Both the position numbers and the translations under genes were made by a program. From Chitinibacter sp. SCUT-21 (lineage in GTDB: Bacteria > Pseudomonadota > Gammaproteobacteria > Burkholderiales > Chitinibacteraceae): a stretch of 64,000 bases of DNA. Location: contig CP102611.1 of assembly GCA_041874755.1 (NCBI GenBank), forward strand, positions 558,001 to 622,000. The letters run 5' to 3'. Shown here piece by piece: positions 55,987 to 64,000 of this stretch (within the stretch, counting starts at the first letter, position 1; every line of letters starts with the position of its first letter). Under the pieces are notes generated by a model, which saw nothing but the letters and a program-made list of their open reading frames with translations, was not told the DNA's origin and did no database searches.

Positions 55987-56238
55987 TTAATCTTCAGTAG
56001 TTGCTGCCGCAGGATTGTCATGTGGCACATTCACAGAACGTGAAGGCACCACCGTCGAAATCGCATGCTTATATACCATTTGAGTAACTGTGTTACGCAA
56101 CAACACCACATATTGGTCAAACGATTCGATTTGCCCTTGCAACTTAATGCCATTCACTAAATAAATTGACACTGGCACATGCTCTTTGCGCAAGATGTTT
56201 AAAAAAGGATCTTGCAACATTTGCCCCTTAGCACTCAT
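55987..56238 (-). CDS. hfq: RNA chaperone Hfq
   Basis: An 83-residue Hfq: Sm1 motif [40 protein letters not shown] and Sm2 [12 protein letters not shown] are complete. It forms hexamers that pair small RNAs with mRNAs. GGAG precedes ATG 56238. The C-terminal tail is short and acidic. Confidence 0.98.
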   Translation of the reverse strand: MSAKGQMLQDPFLNILRKEHVPVSIYLVNGIKLQGQIESFDQYVVLLRNTVTQMVYKHAISTVVPSRSVNVPHDNPAAATTED

Positions 56239-56259
56239 TTTTATTCTCCGGTTTGTTAT

Positions 56260-56288
56260 TGTTTATCCGTCTATACGGCTCGAGTCAA
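56260..56288 (-). promoter_or_regulatory. predicted hfq promoter
   Basis: On the minus strand TTGACT (56288-56283) and TAAACA (56265-56260) are 17 bp apart in the 97-bp gap between der and hfq, giving a leader of about 15 nt. Confidence 0.45.
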
Positions 56289-56335
56289 AACATCTTACGC
56301 TTATAGTACACTTTTTTACAACTTACACATTGTAA

Positions 56336-57688
56336 TTATTTATTACCACGGCGATTTAGTTTGGGAGGCGCTTTCCCTTCAAATGGATTACCACCCTTCT
56401 TAAATTGCACACGCAGCGGTGTACCTTGCAGCTTGAAGGTTTTCATAAAGAAATGCTCAAGATAACGCCAGTATGATGCAGGTACAGCTTCGAGTGCATT
56501 GCCGTGGATCACAACAACAGGTGGATTACTACCACCTTGGTGAGCATAACGCATCTTCGGACGAATCTTGCCCGCGATTGGTGGTTGCTGACGTTCCATC
56601 GCCAATTGCAGCGCACGAGTCAATTTTGGCGTTGGAATCTTGATCATTGCAGCATCATAGGCCTGGTGAATTGATCCAAACAAATCGCCAACACCTTTAC
56701 CTTGCAGGGCCGAAATATAGTGAAACTTAGCAAACTCTAAGAATGCAAGCTTACGACCAATTTCACGCTTAATCGTATTGCGCTGCTCTTCATCAGCAGC
56801 TTCCCACTTATTAATTGCAACAACTAGTGCGCGACCCGACTCTAGAACGAAGCCTGCAATTTTGGCATCTTGATCGGAAACATCTTGCGTAGCATCCAGC
56901 ACCAAAATGACCACATTACAATCTTCAATCGCTTGCATCGTCTTAATAACCGAAAACTTCTCGATCATATCGGTTACTTTGCCACGACGACGAACACCCG
57001 CAGTATCAATGACGGTGTAATTTTGCCCGTTGCGCTCAAAATCAATAAATACCGAATCGCGTGTAGTACCTGGCGCATCAAACGCAATAACACGCTCTTC
57101 ACCAAGAATGGTATTCACCAAGGTCGACTTACCAACATTCGGACGGCCAACAATCGCGAACATTGGGTGCGTGATTTCTTCTTCTGGCTCAGGCTCTGGA
57201 AAGCCTTCCAAAATCTCATTAATCAGATCACGTACGCCCTCACCGTGGGTAGCAGAAATCGCAACGGGATCGCCCAAACCCAATTCATGAAACTCAGCGG
57301 TCATCACCGCGCGATTCATGCCTTCGATTTTATTGACCGCAACCCAGACAGGGCGATCACCCTGACGCAAGCGGTTTGCAATAATTTTGTCTTGTGGCGT
57401 CAAACCATTTCGGCCGTCAACGATAAATACAATCGCATCAGCTTCGTCGACCGCTTGCAATGTCTGCTTAGCCATCTCAAACATAATGCCTTCGTCGACA
57501 ACTGGCTCAAAACCGCCAGTATCAATCACAAGGTAGGGCTTTTCACCCACTTTGCCGTGCCCGTAGTGACGATCACGTGTTAAGCCAGGTTGATCAGCAA
57601 CCAAGGCATCGCGTGTTTTAGTCAAACGATTAAATAAAGTTGATTTGCCCACATTGGGGCGGCCCACTAGGGCAATTGTTGGTTTCAT
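56336..57688 (-). CDS. der: ribosome assembly GTPase Der (EngA)
   Basis: A 450-residue protein with two tandem G domains, each with [10 protein letters not shown] (about residues 8-17 and 184-193), DTGGF/DTAGVR and NKIE/NKWE motifs, and a C-terminal KH-like domain. It matures the 50S subunit. Starts 9 bp after bamB in the conserved operon. Confidence 0.98.
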   Translation of the reverse strand: MKPTIALVGRPNVGKSTLFNRLTKTRDALVADQPGLTRDRHYGHGKVGEKPYLVIDTGGFEPVVDEGIMFEMAKQTLQAVDEADAIVFIVDGRNGLTPQDKIIANRLRQGDRPVWVAVNKIEGMNRAVMTAEFHELGLGDPVAISATHGEGVRDLINEILEGFPEPEPEEEITHPMFAIVGRPNVGKSTLVNTILGEERVIAFDAPGTTRDSVFIDFERNGQNYTVIDTAGVRRRGKVTDMIEKFSVIKTMQAIEDCNVVILVLDATQDVSDQDAKIAGFVLESGRALVVAINKWEAADEEQRNTIKREIGRKLAFLEFAKFHYISALQGKGVGDLFGSIHQAYDAAMIKIPTPKLTRALQLAMERQQPPIAGKIRPKMRYAHQGGSNPPVVVIHGNALEAVPASYWRYLEHFFMKTFKLQGTPLRVQFKKGGNPFEGKAPPKLNRRGNK

Positions 57689-57697
57689 TCAATTCTC

Positions 57698-58825
57698 TTA
57701 CTGTGCACCAAGCAAATACAAACTGCCTTTTCGCGTCTGAACCAAGGCTTCGGTACCGACCGATTGCGGTGCTAAATAAATACGGCTGCCATCGGTGGCT
57801 TGCTGCCCCACCAAAGACCCATCTTCAGGGTCAAGATAGTGCAAATAACCTTCAAGATCACCTACTACAACCTGATTACCCAATACTGCTGGCGCACTGA
57901 CAAAGCGATACGCCAATTTATCCTGCTTCCATACTGAACGCCCAGTATTGCGTTCAAAGGCATTGATATGGCCTTTGACATCCGTCACGTAGACGTGGCG
58001 CTCGTCAATACCAAGACCGGCCCAACTCGAAATTTCTCGTGTCCAAACTAAAGAACCATTTTTGGTGCTAATGCACGCCACACGGCCTTGATACGCCACC
58101 GCACAAACCATATCAGCATGAACGACAGGTGGGCTTACAATATCCGTTACACGCTCAAGGTCACTGGCGCCGCGAGGCAAAGCAATCGGAGCTTCCCATA
58201 AAACACGACCATCTTCTAAAGCCAAGGCAGACAAACGCCCGGCTGCTTGCCCTACATAAACGATGCCATCAGCAACGACAGGTGGCGCATAGTTACGCAG
58301 TTGCAAAGCAGGCTGTGGACGCTGGTACACCCACTTCAACTCACCCTTTTCGGCAGAAAAGGCACTAACCTTGCCATCTGCCGAGCGAACAATGACCAAA
58401 CCACGTTCAACCAAAGGTGAAGCAATCACTTCACTAGAAGTTTTCACGCTCCAGATCGTTTTGCCAGTCGTTAAATCGAGCGCGATGACATCGCCTTTTA
58501 AACTGCCCGCAGCAACGAGGTTATTACCTACTCCTACACCACCAGCAATTTCCTGCTCAAGCTTGACCTGCCATTTGGTACGGCCAGTTTTACGATCCAA
58601 TAAGGCCAAATTATTGTTGCCACCAACCACAGCAACATCATCACCAAAAAAAGCTGGTTGAAAGCGATAAATTGTGTCATTGCCAACCGAATTTTTCCAT
58701 AGCAGTTTAGCTGGCGTATTTTTACTCAAGACCGGCAACGGGGATGGATCAGGAATATTGCTCGTACTCGAGCAGGCAGCCAAAGCTAAAGCGCTGGCTA
58801 GTACAGCGTAGCGCAAACCTCGCAT
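57698..58825 (-). CDS. bamB: outer-membrane assembly lipoprotein BamB
   Basis: A 375-residue lipoprotein (signal ending in LAAC, Cys18) with an eight-bladed PQQ-like propeller. Repeats such as DRKTGRTKWQVKLEQEI, DLTTGKTIWSVKT and ALEDGRVLWEAPI are visible. It helps BamA insert barrels. ATG 58825 overlaps the end of the yfgM-like gene region as TAAAATG; a longer frame to 58849 is unlikely. Confidence 0.95.
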   Translation of the reverse strand: MRGLRYAVLASALALAACSSTSNIPDPSPLPVLSKNTPAKLLWKNSVGNDTIYRFQPAFFGDDVAVVGGNNNLALLDRKTGRTKWQVKLEQEIAGGVGVGNNLVAAGSLKGDVIALDLTTGKTIWSVKTSSEVIASPLVERGLVIVRSADGKVSAFSAEKGELKWVYQRPQPALQLRNYAPPVVADGIVYVGQAAGRLSALALEDGRVLWEAPIALPRGASDLERVTDIVSPPVVHADMVCAVAYQGRVACISTKNGSLVWTREISSWAGLGIDERHVYVTDVKGHINAFERNTGRSVWKQDKLAYRFVSAPAVLGNQVVVGDLEGYLHYLDPEDGSLVGQQATDGSRIYLAPQSVGTEALVQTRKGSLYLLGAQ

Positions 58826-58826
58826 T

Positions 58827-59456
58827 TTACTTAGCTCCAAGTACATCAAGTTTTACTTCAACCAATTTGAGATTCGGTGAATCTTTCGGCAGTTTTGCAA
58901 TTGCTTGGCGGTAAGAATCTGCGGCTGCAGAAACGTCATTTTTAGCAAATTGAACATCACCACGCATTTCAGCGAACAAAGCTGAATAGGTTTCTTCCTC
59001 TGGCGCCTTTACCAAGGCTAAGGCTTCATCAAATTTTTTGTCATCCAACAACACGCTGGCTAGACGCAATTTTGCTGTGTCTCGTAATGAAATTTCTTTG
59101 GCGTTATTGATAACCCAATTTAATTCATCGCGCGTTTTGGCAGAATCGCCATTCATATATGCCAACTTCGCGGCGGCTAATGCGGCGCGAGCGGTATACG
59201 GTGAATCTTTAAAATCAGTTTTAAGCGTAGTTAATGTAGCGCCAAATTTATCGGCATCCGCAGCCTGCACCTGCAATTGCACGTACAAATCCGCAGCCTT
59301 AGCCGCTTGACGTTTTTGCCAGCTTTGCCAACCAGCCCAAGCAGCGTAAGCAAGCAAAGCTAAAATAACAGCGGCAGCCAGAGATTTCCCCCAGCCATGC
59401 CACCAAGCTTTCAGCTCGGCAATTTGTTCTTGTTCTTGTAAATCAAAAGCTGCCAT
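58827..59456 (-). CDS. YfgM-like membrane TPR protein
   Basis: A 209-residue protein with a cytoplasmic start (MAAFDLQEQEQIAELKAWW), one transmembrane helix at about 27-45 and a periplasmic tetratricopeptide-like helical domain. It matches the family of YfgM, a SecYEG-associated chaperone partner. Always next to hisS and bamB in this operon. Confidence 0.92.
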   Translation of the reverse strand: MAAFDLQEQEQIAELKAWWHGWGKSLAAAVILALLAYAAWAGWQSWQKRQAAKAADLYVQLQVQAADADKFGATLTTLKTDFKDSPYTARAALAAAKLAYMNGDSAKTRDELNWVINNAKEISLRDTAKLRLASVLLDDKKFDEALALVKAPEEETYSALFAEMRGDVQFAKNDVSAAADSYRQAIAKLPKDSPNLKLVEVKLDVLGAK

Positions 59457-59477
59457 GTTAACCCCGTCGTCCCTTAA

Positions 59478-60749
59478 TTATTTAAGACTACTAAACACAC
59501 TAACCAATTGATCTTGCGAAACTGTTTGCTGTTCGCCCTTCTGTTCGCCGGTTAATACTTTGATATTGGCAGTTTGGTTTTCCATTTCACCGTCACCAAT
59601 AATCAATGCATATCGGGCCCCAGACTGATCGGCTTTTTTAAATTGTGATTTAAAACTACCGCCGCCAGCATGATATATCACATTGAGACCGATTGCGCGT
59701 AATCGTTGAGCAGCTCCAAATGCGTAACGTGCCGCTACATCACCCTGACTTACCACATACACATCAGGAGCTTGCGGTGGAGCCGAGATATTTTGAGCTT
59801 CAAGCAATAGAATTAGGCGCTCAATCCCCATACCAAAACCCACCGCTGGGCAAGGCTTGCCGCCCAATTGCTCGACTAGGCCATCATAGCGCCCACCCGC
59901 GGCAACCGTACCCTGTGCACCTAATTCTGTCGTCGTCCACTCAAAAACAGTGCGGTTATAGTAGTCCAGACCACGAACCAAACGCGGGTTAATAACATAA
60001 GCAATCCCCGCATCATCTAGCAAGGCTTTAACACCCTCGAAATGCGCTTTCGATTCTTCCCCTAAAAAATCACTCAAGCGGGGTGCGTTTTCCGCCATTT
60101 CTTGCAGTGCAGGATTTTTGGTATCTAAAACACGCAAAGGGTTGGTATATAGTCGGCGCTTGCCATCCTCATCGAGTATATCAACATACCCCTCAAGGTA
60201 TTTAATCAACTCGGCGCGGTGAGCTGCACGCTCGCTAGTATCACCCAGTGAATTAAGCTCCAAGGTCAAACCCGTCAAACCTAAGCGACGCCAGAGATCG
60301 GCCAACATCAGAATAACTTCAGCGTCTACATCCGGCGTTGCAAAGCCAAATACTTCAACACCTAATTGGTTAAACTGCCGCAGACGCCCTTTTTGTGGTC
60401 GCTCGTGTCGGAACATTGGCCCCATATACCAAAGGCGTTGGGTTTGGTTATAAAGCAAACCATGCTCGATACACGCACGCACACAGCCTGCAGTCCCTTC
60501 AGGGCGCAGCGTTAGTTTTTCACCATTGAGTCTATCCTCAAAGGCATACATTTCTTTTTCAACGATATCCGTGTGTTCACCAACGCCGCGAACAAACAAA
60601 TGCGTTGACTCAACGATAGGCATGCGAATTTGGCTGTAGCCGTAGGCAGCTAGCCACTCGCGCGAGACGCGCTCAAAAAACTGCCACTGTGACACCTCTT
60701 GCGGCAGAACGTCGTTCATGCCGCGAATCCCTTGAATGGTTTGAGCCAT
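59478..60749 (-). CDS. hisS: histidyl-tRNA synthetase
   Basis: A 423-residue class II synthetase: [13 protein letters not shown] at the start, motif 2 [20 protein letters not shown], histidine A motif [15 protein letters not shown], motif 3 [15 protein letters not shown], and a C-terminal anticodon-binding domain (DVYVVSQGD). It charges tRNA-His. Starts 26 bp after ispG. Confidence 0.98.
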   Translation of the reverse strand: MAQTIQGIRGMNDVLPQEVSQWQFFERVSREWLAAYGYSQIRMPIVESTHLFVRGVGEHTDIVEKEMYAFEDRLNGEKLTLRPEGTAGCVRACIEHGLLYNQTQRLWYMGPMFRHERPQKGRLRQFNQLGVEVFGFATPDVDAEVILMLADLWRRLGLTGLTLELNSLGDTSERAAHRAELIKYLEGYVDILDEDGKRRLYTNPLRVLDTKNPALQEMAENAPRLSDFLGEESKAHFEGVKALLDDAGIAYVINPRLVRGLDYYNRTVFEWTTTELGAQGTVAAGGRYDGLVEQLGGKPCPAVGFGMGIERLILLLEAQNISAPPQAPDVYVVSQGDVAARYAFGAAQRLRAIGLNVIYHAGGGSFKSQFKKADQSGARYALIIGDGEMENQTANIKVLTGEQKGEQQTVSQDQLVSVFSSLK

Positions 60750-60775
60750 TTTTATTTTTCTACCTAAAACTAAAA

Positions 60776-62050
60776 TTAAATCTGAGCCAGTGGAATAATT
60801 TTTGGCGCATCTAAACGGCGCTTACTACCATTTTCCCCGTAGCGGGTTACCACATAATTTTCGACAATCGCCTGAAATTCCTGCGCGACATTATCGCCTT
60901 TGAGCGTCACGTCCTTTTGCCCATCAACATACACTGGGCAAACTGGGACTTCCCCGGTACCGGGCAAACTAATGCCAATGTCGGCCAATTTTGACTCGCC
61001 AGGGCCATTGACGACACAGCCCATCACGGCGACTTTCATTTCTTCCACGCCAGGGTATTGCGAACGCCAAACCGGCATTTGCTCGCGCAAAAAGTTCTGA
61101 ATATCCTGCGCCAACTCTTGAAACACAGTTGACGTGGTACGACCACATCCAGGGCAGGCCGTAACCAAAGGCGTGAAGCTGCGCAATCCCATCGTTTGCA
61201 GCAATTCTTGCGCGACTACAACTTCTTTGGTTCGATCGCCATTGGGCTCAGGCGTTAGTGAAATACGAATCGTATCGCCAATCCCTTCCTGCATGAGCAC
61301 CGCCAAAGCAGCACTTGAAGCGACGATGCCTTTCGAGCCCATTCCGGCCTCAGTCAACCCCAAATGCAGTGGGTAATCACAACGCGCACCCAGATCACGG
61401 TAAACCGCGATCAAATCTTGTACATGCGAAACCTTGCACGACAATAAAATTTTATCTGGAGATAAACCCCAAGCAATCGCTTGATCAGCCGATTCAAGCG
61501 CCGAAACAATCAAAGCTTCACGCATTACAGCTTCGGCAGTCAACGGTTGTGAGCGCTTAGAGTTTTCGTCCATCATCCGAGCGGCAATCGATTGATCCAG
61601 CGACCCCCAGTTCACACCAATACGCACCGGCTTATTGTATTCAACTGCTTTTTCAATCATGTAAGCGAATTTTTCGTCGCGCTTTGCGCCCTTGCCGACA
61701 TTGCCAGGGTTAATGCGATATTTGGCCAAAGCTTCGGCGCAATCAGGATAGTCACGCAGCAGGCGATCACCGTTAAAGTGAAAATCCCCCACCAAAGGAA
61801 CTCTACAGCCCCAGTTTTCTAGCTTGGTTTTGATATTGGCAACCTGCGCAGCAGCTTCGGCGCTATTGACCGTAATGCGAACAGCTTCAGAACCAGCGCG
61901 CCACAATTCAAAAATTTGGCGTGCCGTCGCTTCAGCATCGGCGGTATCAGTATTGGTCATCGATTGAACCATTACCGGATGATCGCTACCAACCCAAATA
62001 TTGCCAATTTGAACCTGACGCGTTTTACGACGAACAATCGGACTAGACAT
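60776..62050 (-). CDS. ispG: 4-hydroxy-3-methylbut-2-enyl-diphosphate synthase
   Basis: A 424-residue GcpE of the MEP isoprenoid pathway. N-terminal barrel ([22 protein letters not shown]), and the [4Fe-4S] cysteines in TACPGCGRT and GCVVNGPGE. The insertion between the two halves has the length usual for proteobacterial enzymes. It starts 3 bp after rodZ. Confidence 0.97.
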   Translation of the reverse strand: MSSPIVRRKTRQVQIGNIWVGSDHPVMVQSMTNTDTADAEATARQIFELWRAGSEAVRITVNSAEAAAQVANIKTKLENWGCRVPLVGDFHFNGDRLLRDYPDCAEALAKYRINPGNVGKGAKRDEKFAYMIEKAVEYNKPVRIGVNWGSLDQSIAARMMDENSKRSQPLTAEAVMREALIVSALESADQAIAWGLSPDKILLSCKVSHVQDLIAVYRDLGARCDYPLHLGLTEAGMGSKGIVASSAALAVLMQEGIGDTIRISLTPEPNGDRTKEVVVAQELLQTMGLRSFTPLVTACPGCGRTTSTVFQELAQDIQNFLREQMPVWRSQYPGVEEMKVAVMGCVVNGPGESKLADIGISLPGTGEVPVCPVYVDGQKDVTLKGDNVAQEFQAIVENYVVTRYGENGSKRRLDAPKIIPLAQI

Positions 62051-62053
62051 GAA

Positions 62054-62923
62054 TTATTTCAATTCCAAATTTACGACGTCAGAACCTGGCTTGAGATAGG
62101 CACTCAAATCTACAGCCCGACCTTGCAGTGATAATTTTGTTTTAGGAGCATTACCAATTTTGACCGAGAACGGCGCAAGCCCTGTGACACTGCGCTCATA
62201 GCCTGGGCGTACAATTTCAGACAACACTTTATTTCCAGCGCTATCTACGATTTGCACCCAGCTATCCGACTCAGTTAAGACAGTTACAGTTTGCTGCCCT
62301 GCCACGGCAGAAGCTACACTAGCTTGCGATGCCGCAGCCACCTCAACTTTGGAAGCCACGCTCGCACTTGAAATTGGCGCAGCTGTCACTACTGCGCTGG
62401 CCAAGTTTGGCGCAGACGCTTGCTCTAGCACCACAGACGCAGGCACAACCTCCGGCCCAGCATCGGGCAAGGCAACATCAGGCGTGGACGGTTGCTGCAA
62501 ATACCAATACACGGCGCCGACACCAATAAAAACACCCACTAGCGCAACGATAACAAATAGCGATGAACTAGATGATTTACTCGGTGTTCGCATATCAGGA
62601 AACGAGCGATTAATTTCAACGTTTACCGCTGCAACACTTTCTGTTGCTACATCCTGTGGCAATACACTAGCTAGGTATTCAATGAGTGGGGCTGAATCAA
62701 TATCTAACAAGCGGGCGTAGTTACGCACAAAACCACGGATAAATAAATTGCTAGGCAATTCATCAAATGCTTCATGCTCTAATGCTTCAACCTGCCGACG
62801 AGCTAGTTTAAGTTGACCTGCAACATCATCAATCGATAAACCGCGTGCTTCACGGGCGGTACGAAGTTGGCGACCAGCCGGTAAAAAAGGGGAATTTGGC
62901 TTATTTTGTTGTTCTTCAATCAT
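62054..62923 (-). CDS. rodZ: RodZ-like helix-turn-helix membrane protein
   Basis: A 289-residue protein with a cytoplasmic helix-turn-helix (about 15-85, LRTAREARGLSIDDVAGQLKLARRQVEALE), one transmembrane helix (about 122-144), an Ala/Ser/Val-rich periplasmic linker and a C-terminal DUF4115 domain (DSWVQIVDSAGNKVLSE). It links MreB to the rod-shape machinery. It overlaps pilF by 8 bp. Confidence 0.93.
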   Translation of the reverse strand: MIEEQQNKPNSPFLPAGRQLRTAREARGLSIDDVAGQLKLARRQVEALEHEAFDELPSNLFIRGFVRNYARLLDIDSAPLIEYLASVLPQDVATESVAAVNVEINRSFPDMRTPSKSSSSSLFVIVALVGVFIGVGAVYWYLQQPSTPDVALPDAGPEVVPASVVLEQASAPNLASAVVTAAPISSASVASKVEVAAASQASVASAVAGQQTVTVLTESDSWVQIVDSAGNKVLSEIVRPGYERSVTGLAPFSVKIGNAPKTKLSLQGRAVDLSAYLKPGSDVVNLELK

Positions 62924-63662
62924 ATTGTCCGGTCAAAAGCTTAGTTGCCTCAACTGAGTCAGGATAATTACGCTTCAATTCATTCGCGTAACGCAATTCT
63001 GCCTCTTTATTGCCGATTTTACGTTCAATCCGTACGCCAAGCCAGAGTAATTCTGACGGCGCTTTCGGCAAAGCACGTAATACTTCCATAAAAAGCTGCT
63101 TAGAGCGAGGCAAATCACCCTCACCCAGCAAATACTCCGAAATCTGGAATTTAACAGACAAGTTATTCGTTGCCTGCTTGCTAGCACGATCGAAATACTG
63201 CTTCGCCAAGACCTGATCACCCGCTTTCAGACTGCACCTTGCAGCAGCAATCAGCGTTAAATCGGGTGTTGGGTAAAGTTTATTTGTGAGCACAACTTCA
63301 TAGCGTGCCAAGCCTGCCCTGTACTCCCCGCGCTCGCATAAATAATTACCATAGTTTTGGTTGATATCCGAGTCTTTGGGTGCGGCCTTTACTGCTCGCT
63401 CAAAGTAGGCCCTTCCTGATTGCTCATCCTTGAGCGCTAAATAAGACACTGCCAAAACATTCAATGCCTGGGGATATTCAGACTCTGCTTCAAGGGCTTT
63501 TTTGGCCTCTTCAATAGCAACTGCATAGGCGCCACGACGAAAATACTCTGATGCCAAACTCGTACGGGTCGCTGCTCGCTGCTGGTCTGAGCCACCTTCA
63601 TCATTGGCAAAAGACAACGGAGAAAGCGCCAACATTAAAGCAATCAAGCCGTATTTTTTCAT
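62916..63662 (-). CDS. pilF: type IV pilus biogenesis protein PilF/PilW
   Basis: A 248-residue tetratricopeptide protein with a signal peptide (residues 1-19, ends SFA) and about six TPR-like repeats (LASEYFRRGAYAVAIEEAKKAL, YPQALNVLAVSYLAL). PilF/PilW helps PilQ secretin assembly. The usual lipobox cysteine is absent; the signal looks like a type I signal. Located 9 bp after rlmN as in other betaproteobacteria. Confidence 0.9.
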   Translation of the reverse strand: MKKYGLIALMLALSPLSFANDEGGSDQQRAATRTSLASEYFRRGAYAVAIEEAKKALEAESEYPQALNVLAVSYLALKDEQSGRAYFERAVKAAPKDSDINQNYGNYLCERGEYRAGLARYEVVLTNKLYPTPDLTLIAAARCSLKAGDQVLAKQYFDRASKQATNNLSVKFQISEYLLGEGDLPRSKQLFMEVLRALPKAPSELLWLGVRIERKIGNKEAELRYANELKRNYPDSVEATKLLTGQYD

Positions 63663-63671
63663 TGCAAAGCC

Positions 63672-64000
63672 TTATTTTGGTTGAAACAAAATGGGGCGAG
63701 CCTCAGCCATTTTCTCAGTACGACGGGTTTTATCTAAAACCTGTCCAGCCAATTGGCCACACGCGGCATCAATATCATCGCCACGCGTTTTACGCACCGT
63801 CACGATATAACCAGCCTGAGTCAGAATATCACGGAAGCGAGTAATCGCATCGCGACCTGATCGTGCATAACCCGAATTTGGGAATGGATTAAACGGTATC
63901 AAGTTAAACTTACAAGACACTGAACGAGCCAAATCCACCAACTGGCGCGCATGTTCTGGCTGATCGTTAATCCCTGCCAGCATGACATACTCAAACGTCA
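63672..64000 (-). CDS. rlmN: dual-specificity rRNA/tRNA methyltransferase RlmN, C-terminal part
   Basis: Partial: the 5' part lies beyond the right edge. The last 108 residues are Rlm[39 protein letters not shown] and [22 protein letters not shown], which carries the methyl-transfer cysteine near the C terminus. A radical SAM enzyme that methylates A2503 of 23S rRNA and A37 of some tRNAs. The upstream iron-sulfur motif is outside the window. Confidence 0.95.
   Translation of the reverse strand, partial: TFEYVMLAGINDQPEHARQLVDLARSVSCKFNLIPFNPFPNSGYARSGRDAITRFRDILTQAGYIVTVRKTRGDDIDAACGQLAGQVLDKTRRTEKMAEARPILFQPK

Overview
The window is a chromosomal segment of a betaproteobacterium. The right-hand block (rlmN, pilF/pilW, rodZ, ispG, hisS, yfgM-like, bamB, der, hfq, hflX, hflK, hflC, DUF2065, hisZ, purA) is the classic betaproteobacterial order. 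The leu cluster with an entericidin gene, the grxC-secB-gpsA group and a nagB gene fit the order Neisseriales, probably a Chitinibacteraceae-like chitin-associated bacterium. That family placement is inference, not a database result.

Layout. 1-4160 is an rRNA operon on the minus strand: promoter, BoxA, 16S, tRNA-Ile, tRNA-Ala and the 5' part of 23S, running off the left edge. 4336-6696 holds grxC, secB, an SH3-like protein and gpsA. 6714-12166 holds a GNAT acetyltransferase and a two-gene signalling unit (CHASE hybrid histidine kinase plus REC/HD-GYP protein). 12292-23235 is the main feature: an 11-gene cobalamin operon on the minus strand (btuB, cbiB, cobD-like, a signal-less BtuF-like protein, cobO, a thioesterase, DUF2867, cbiA/cobB, btuF, btuC, btuD). 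It has its own promoter, a cobalamin riboswitch and a hairpin that hides the btuB ribosome-binding site. 23336-26457 is a GbsR-type regulator with a bd-type/CIO quinol oxidase (cydA, cydB) behind an FNR-like box. 26636-33268 holds an M16 protease, a SLATT/DUF1353 pair, a GGDEF-EAL protein and rlmJ. 33320-34557 is an IS110/IS1111-type element inserted in the rlmJ terminator. 34716-40934 is the leucine cluster (leuC, entericidin, leuD, leuB) with nagB, a periplasmic binding protein and a USG-1-like protein. 41107-49848 is a mixed region: barnase/barstar, a small XRE regulator, a radical SAM protein, UspA, a thioesterase, a TerB-like protein, an MCP, a DNA glycosylase, ubiB and an NlpC/P60 hydrolase. 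From 49862 to the end is the conserved housekeeping block.

Most unusual observation: four dispersed palindromic elements of about 90-140 bp share a central GTAC-N5-GTAC followed by a GTACRnnRAGG-like arm. One lies between cobO and the thioesterase gene, one between cydA and cydB, one in frame inside cbiA/cobB (about 46 extra residues, resembling the concept of Rickettsia palindromic elements), and one exactly inside the L5 loop of the cobalamin riboswitch. Removing that last copy restores a consensus-like loop. These look like a small mobile palindrome family that is tolerated inside a protein and inside a regulatory RNA.
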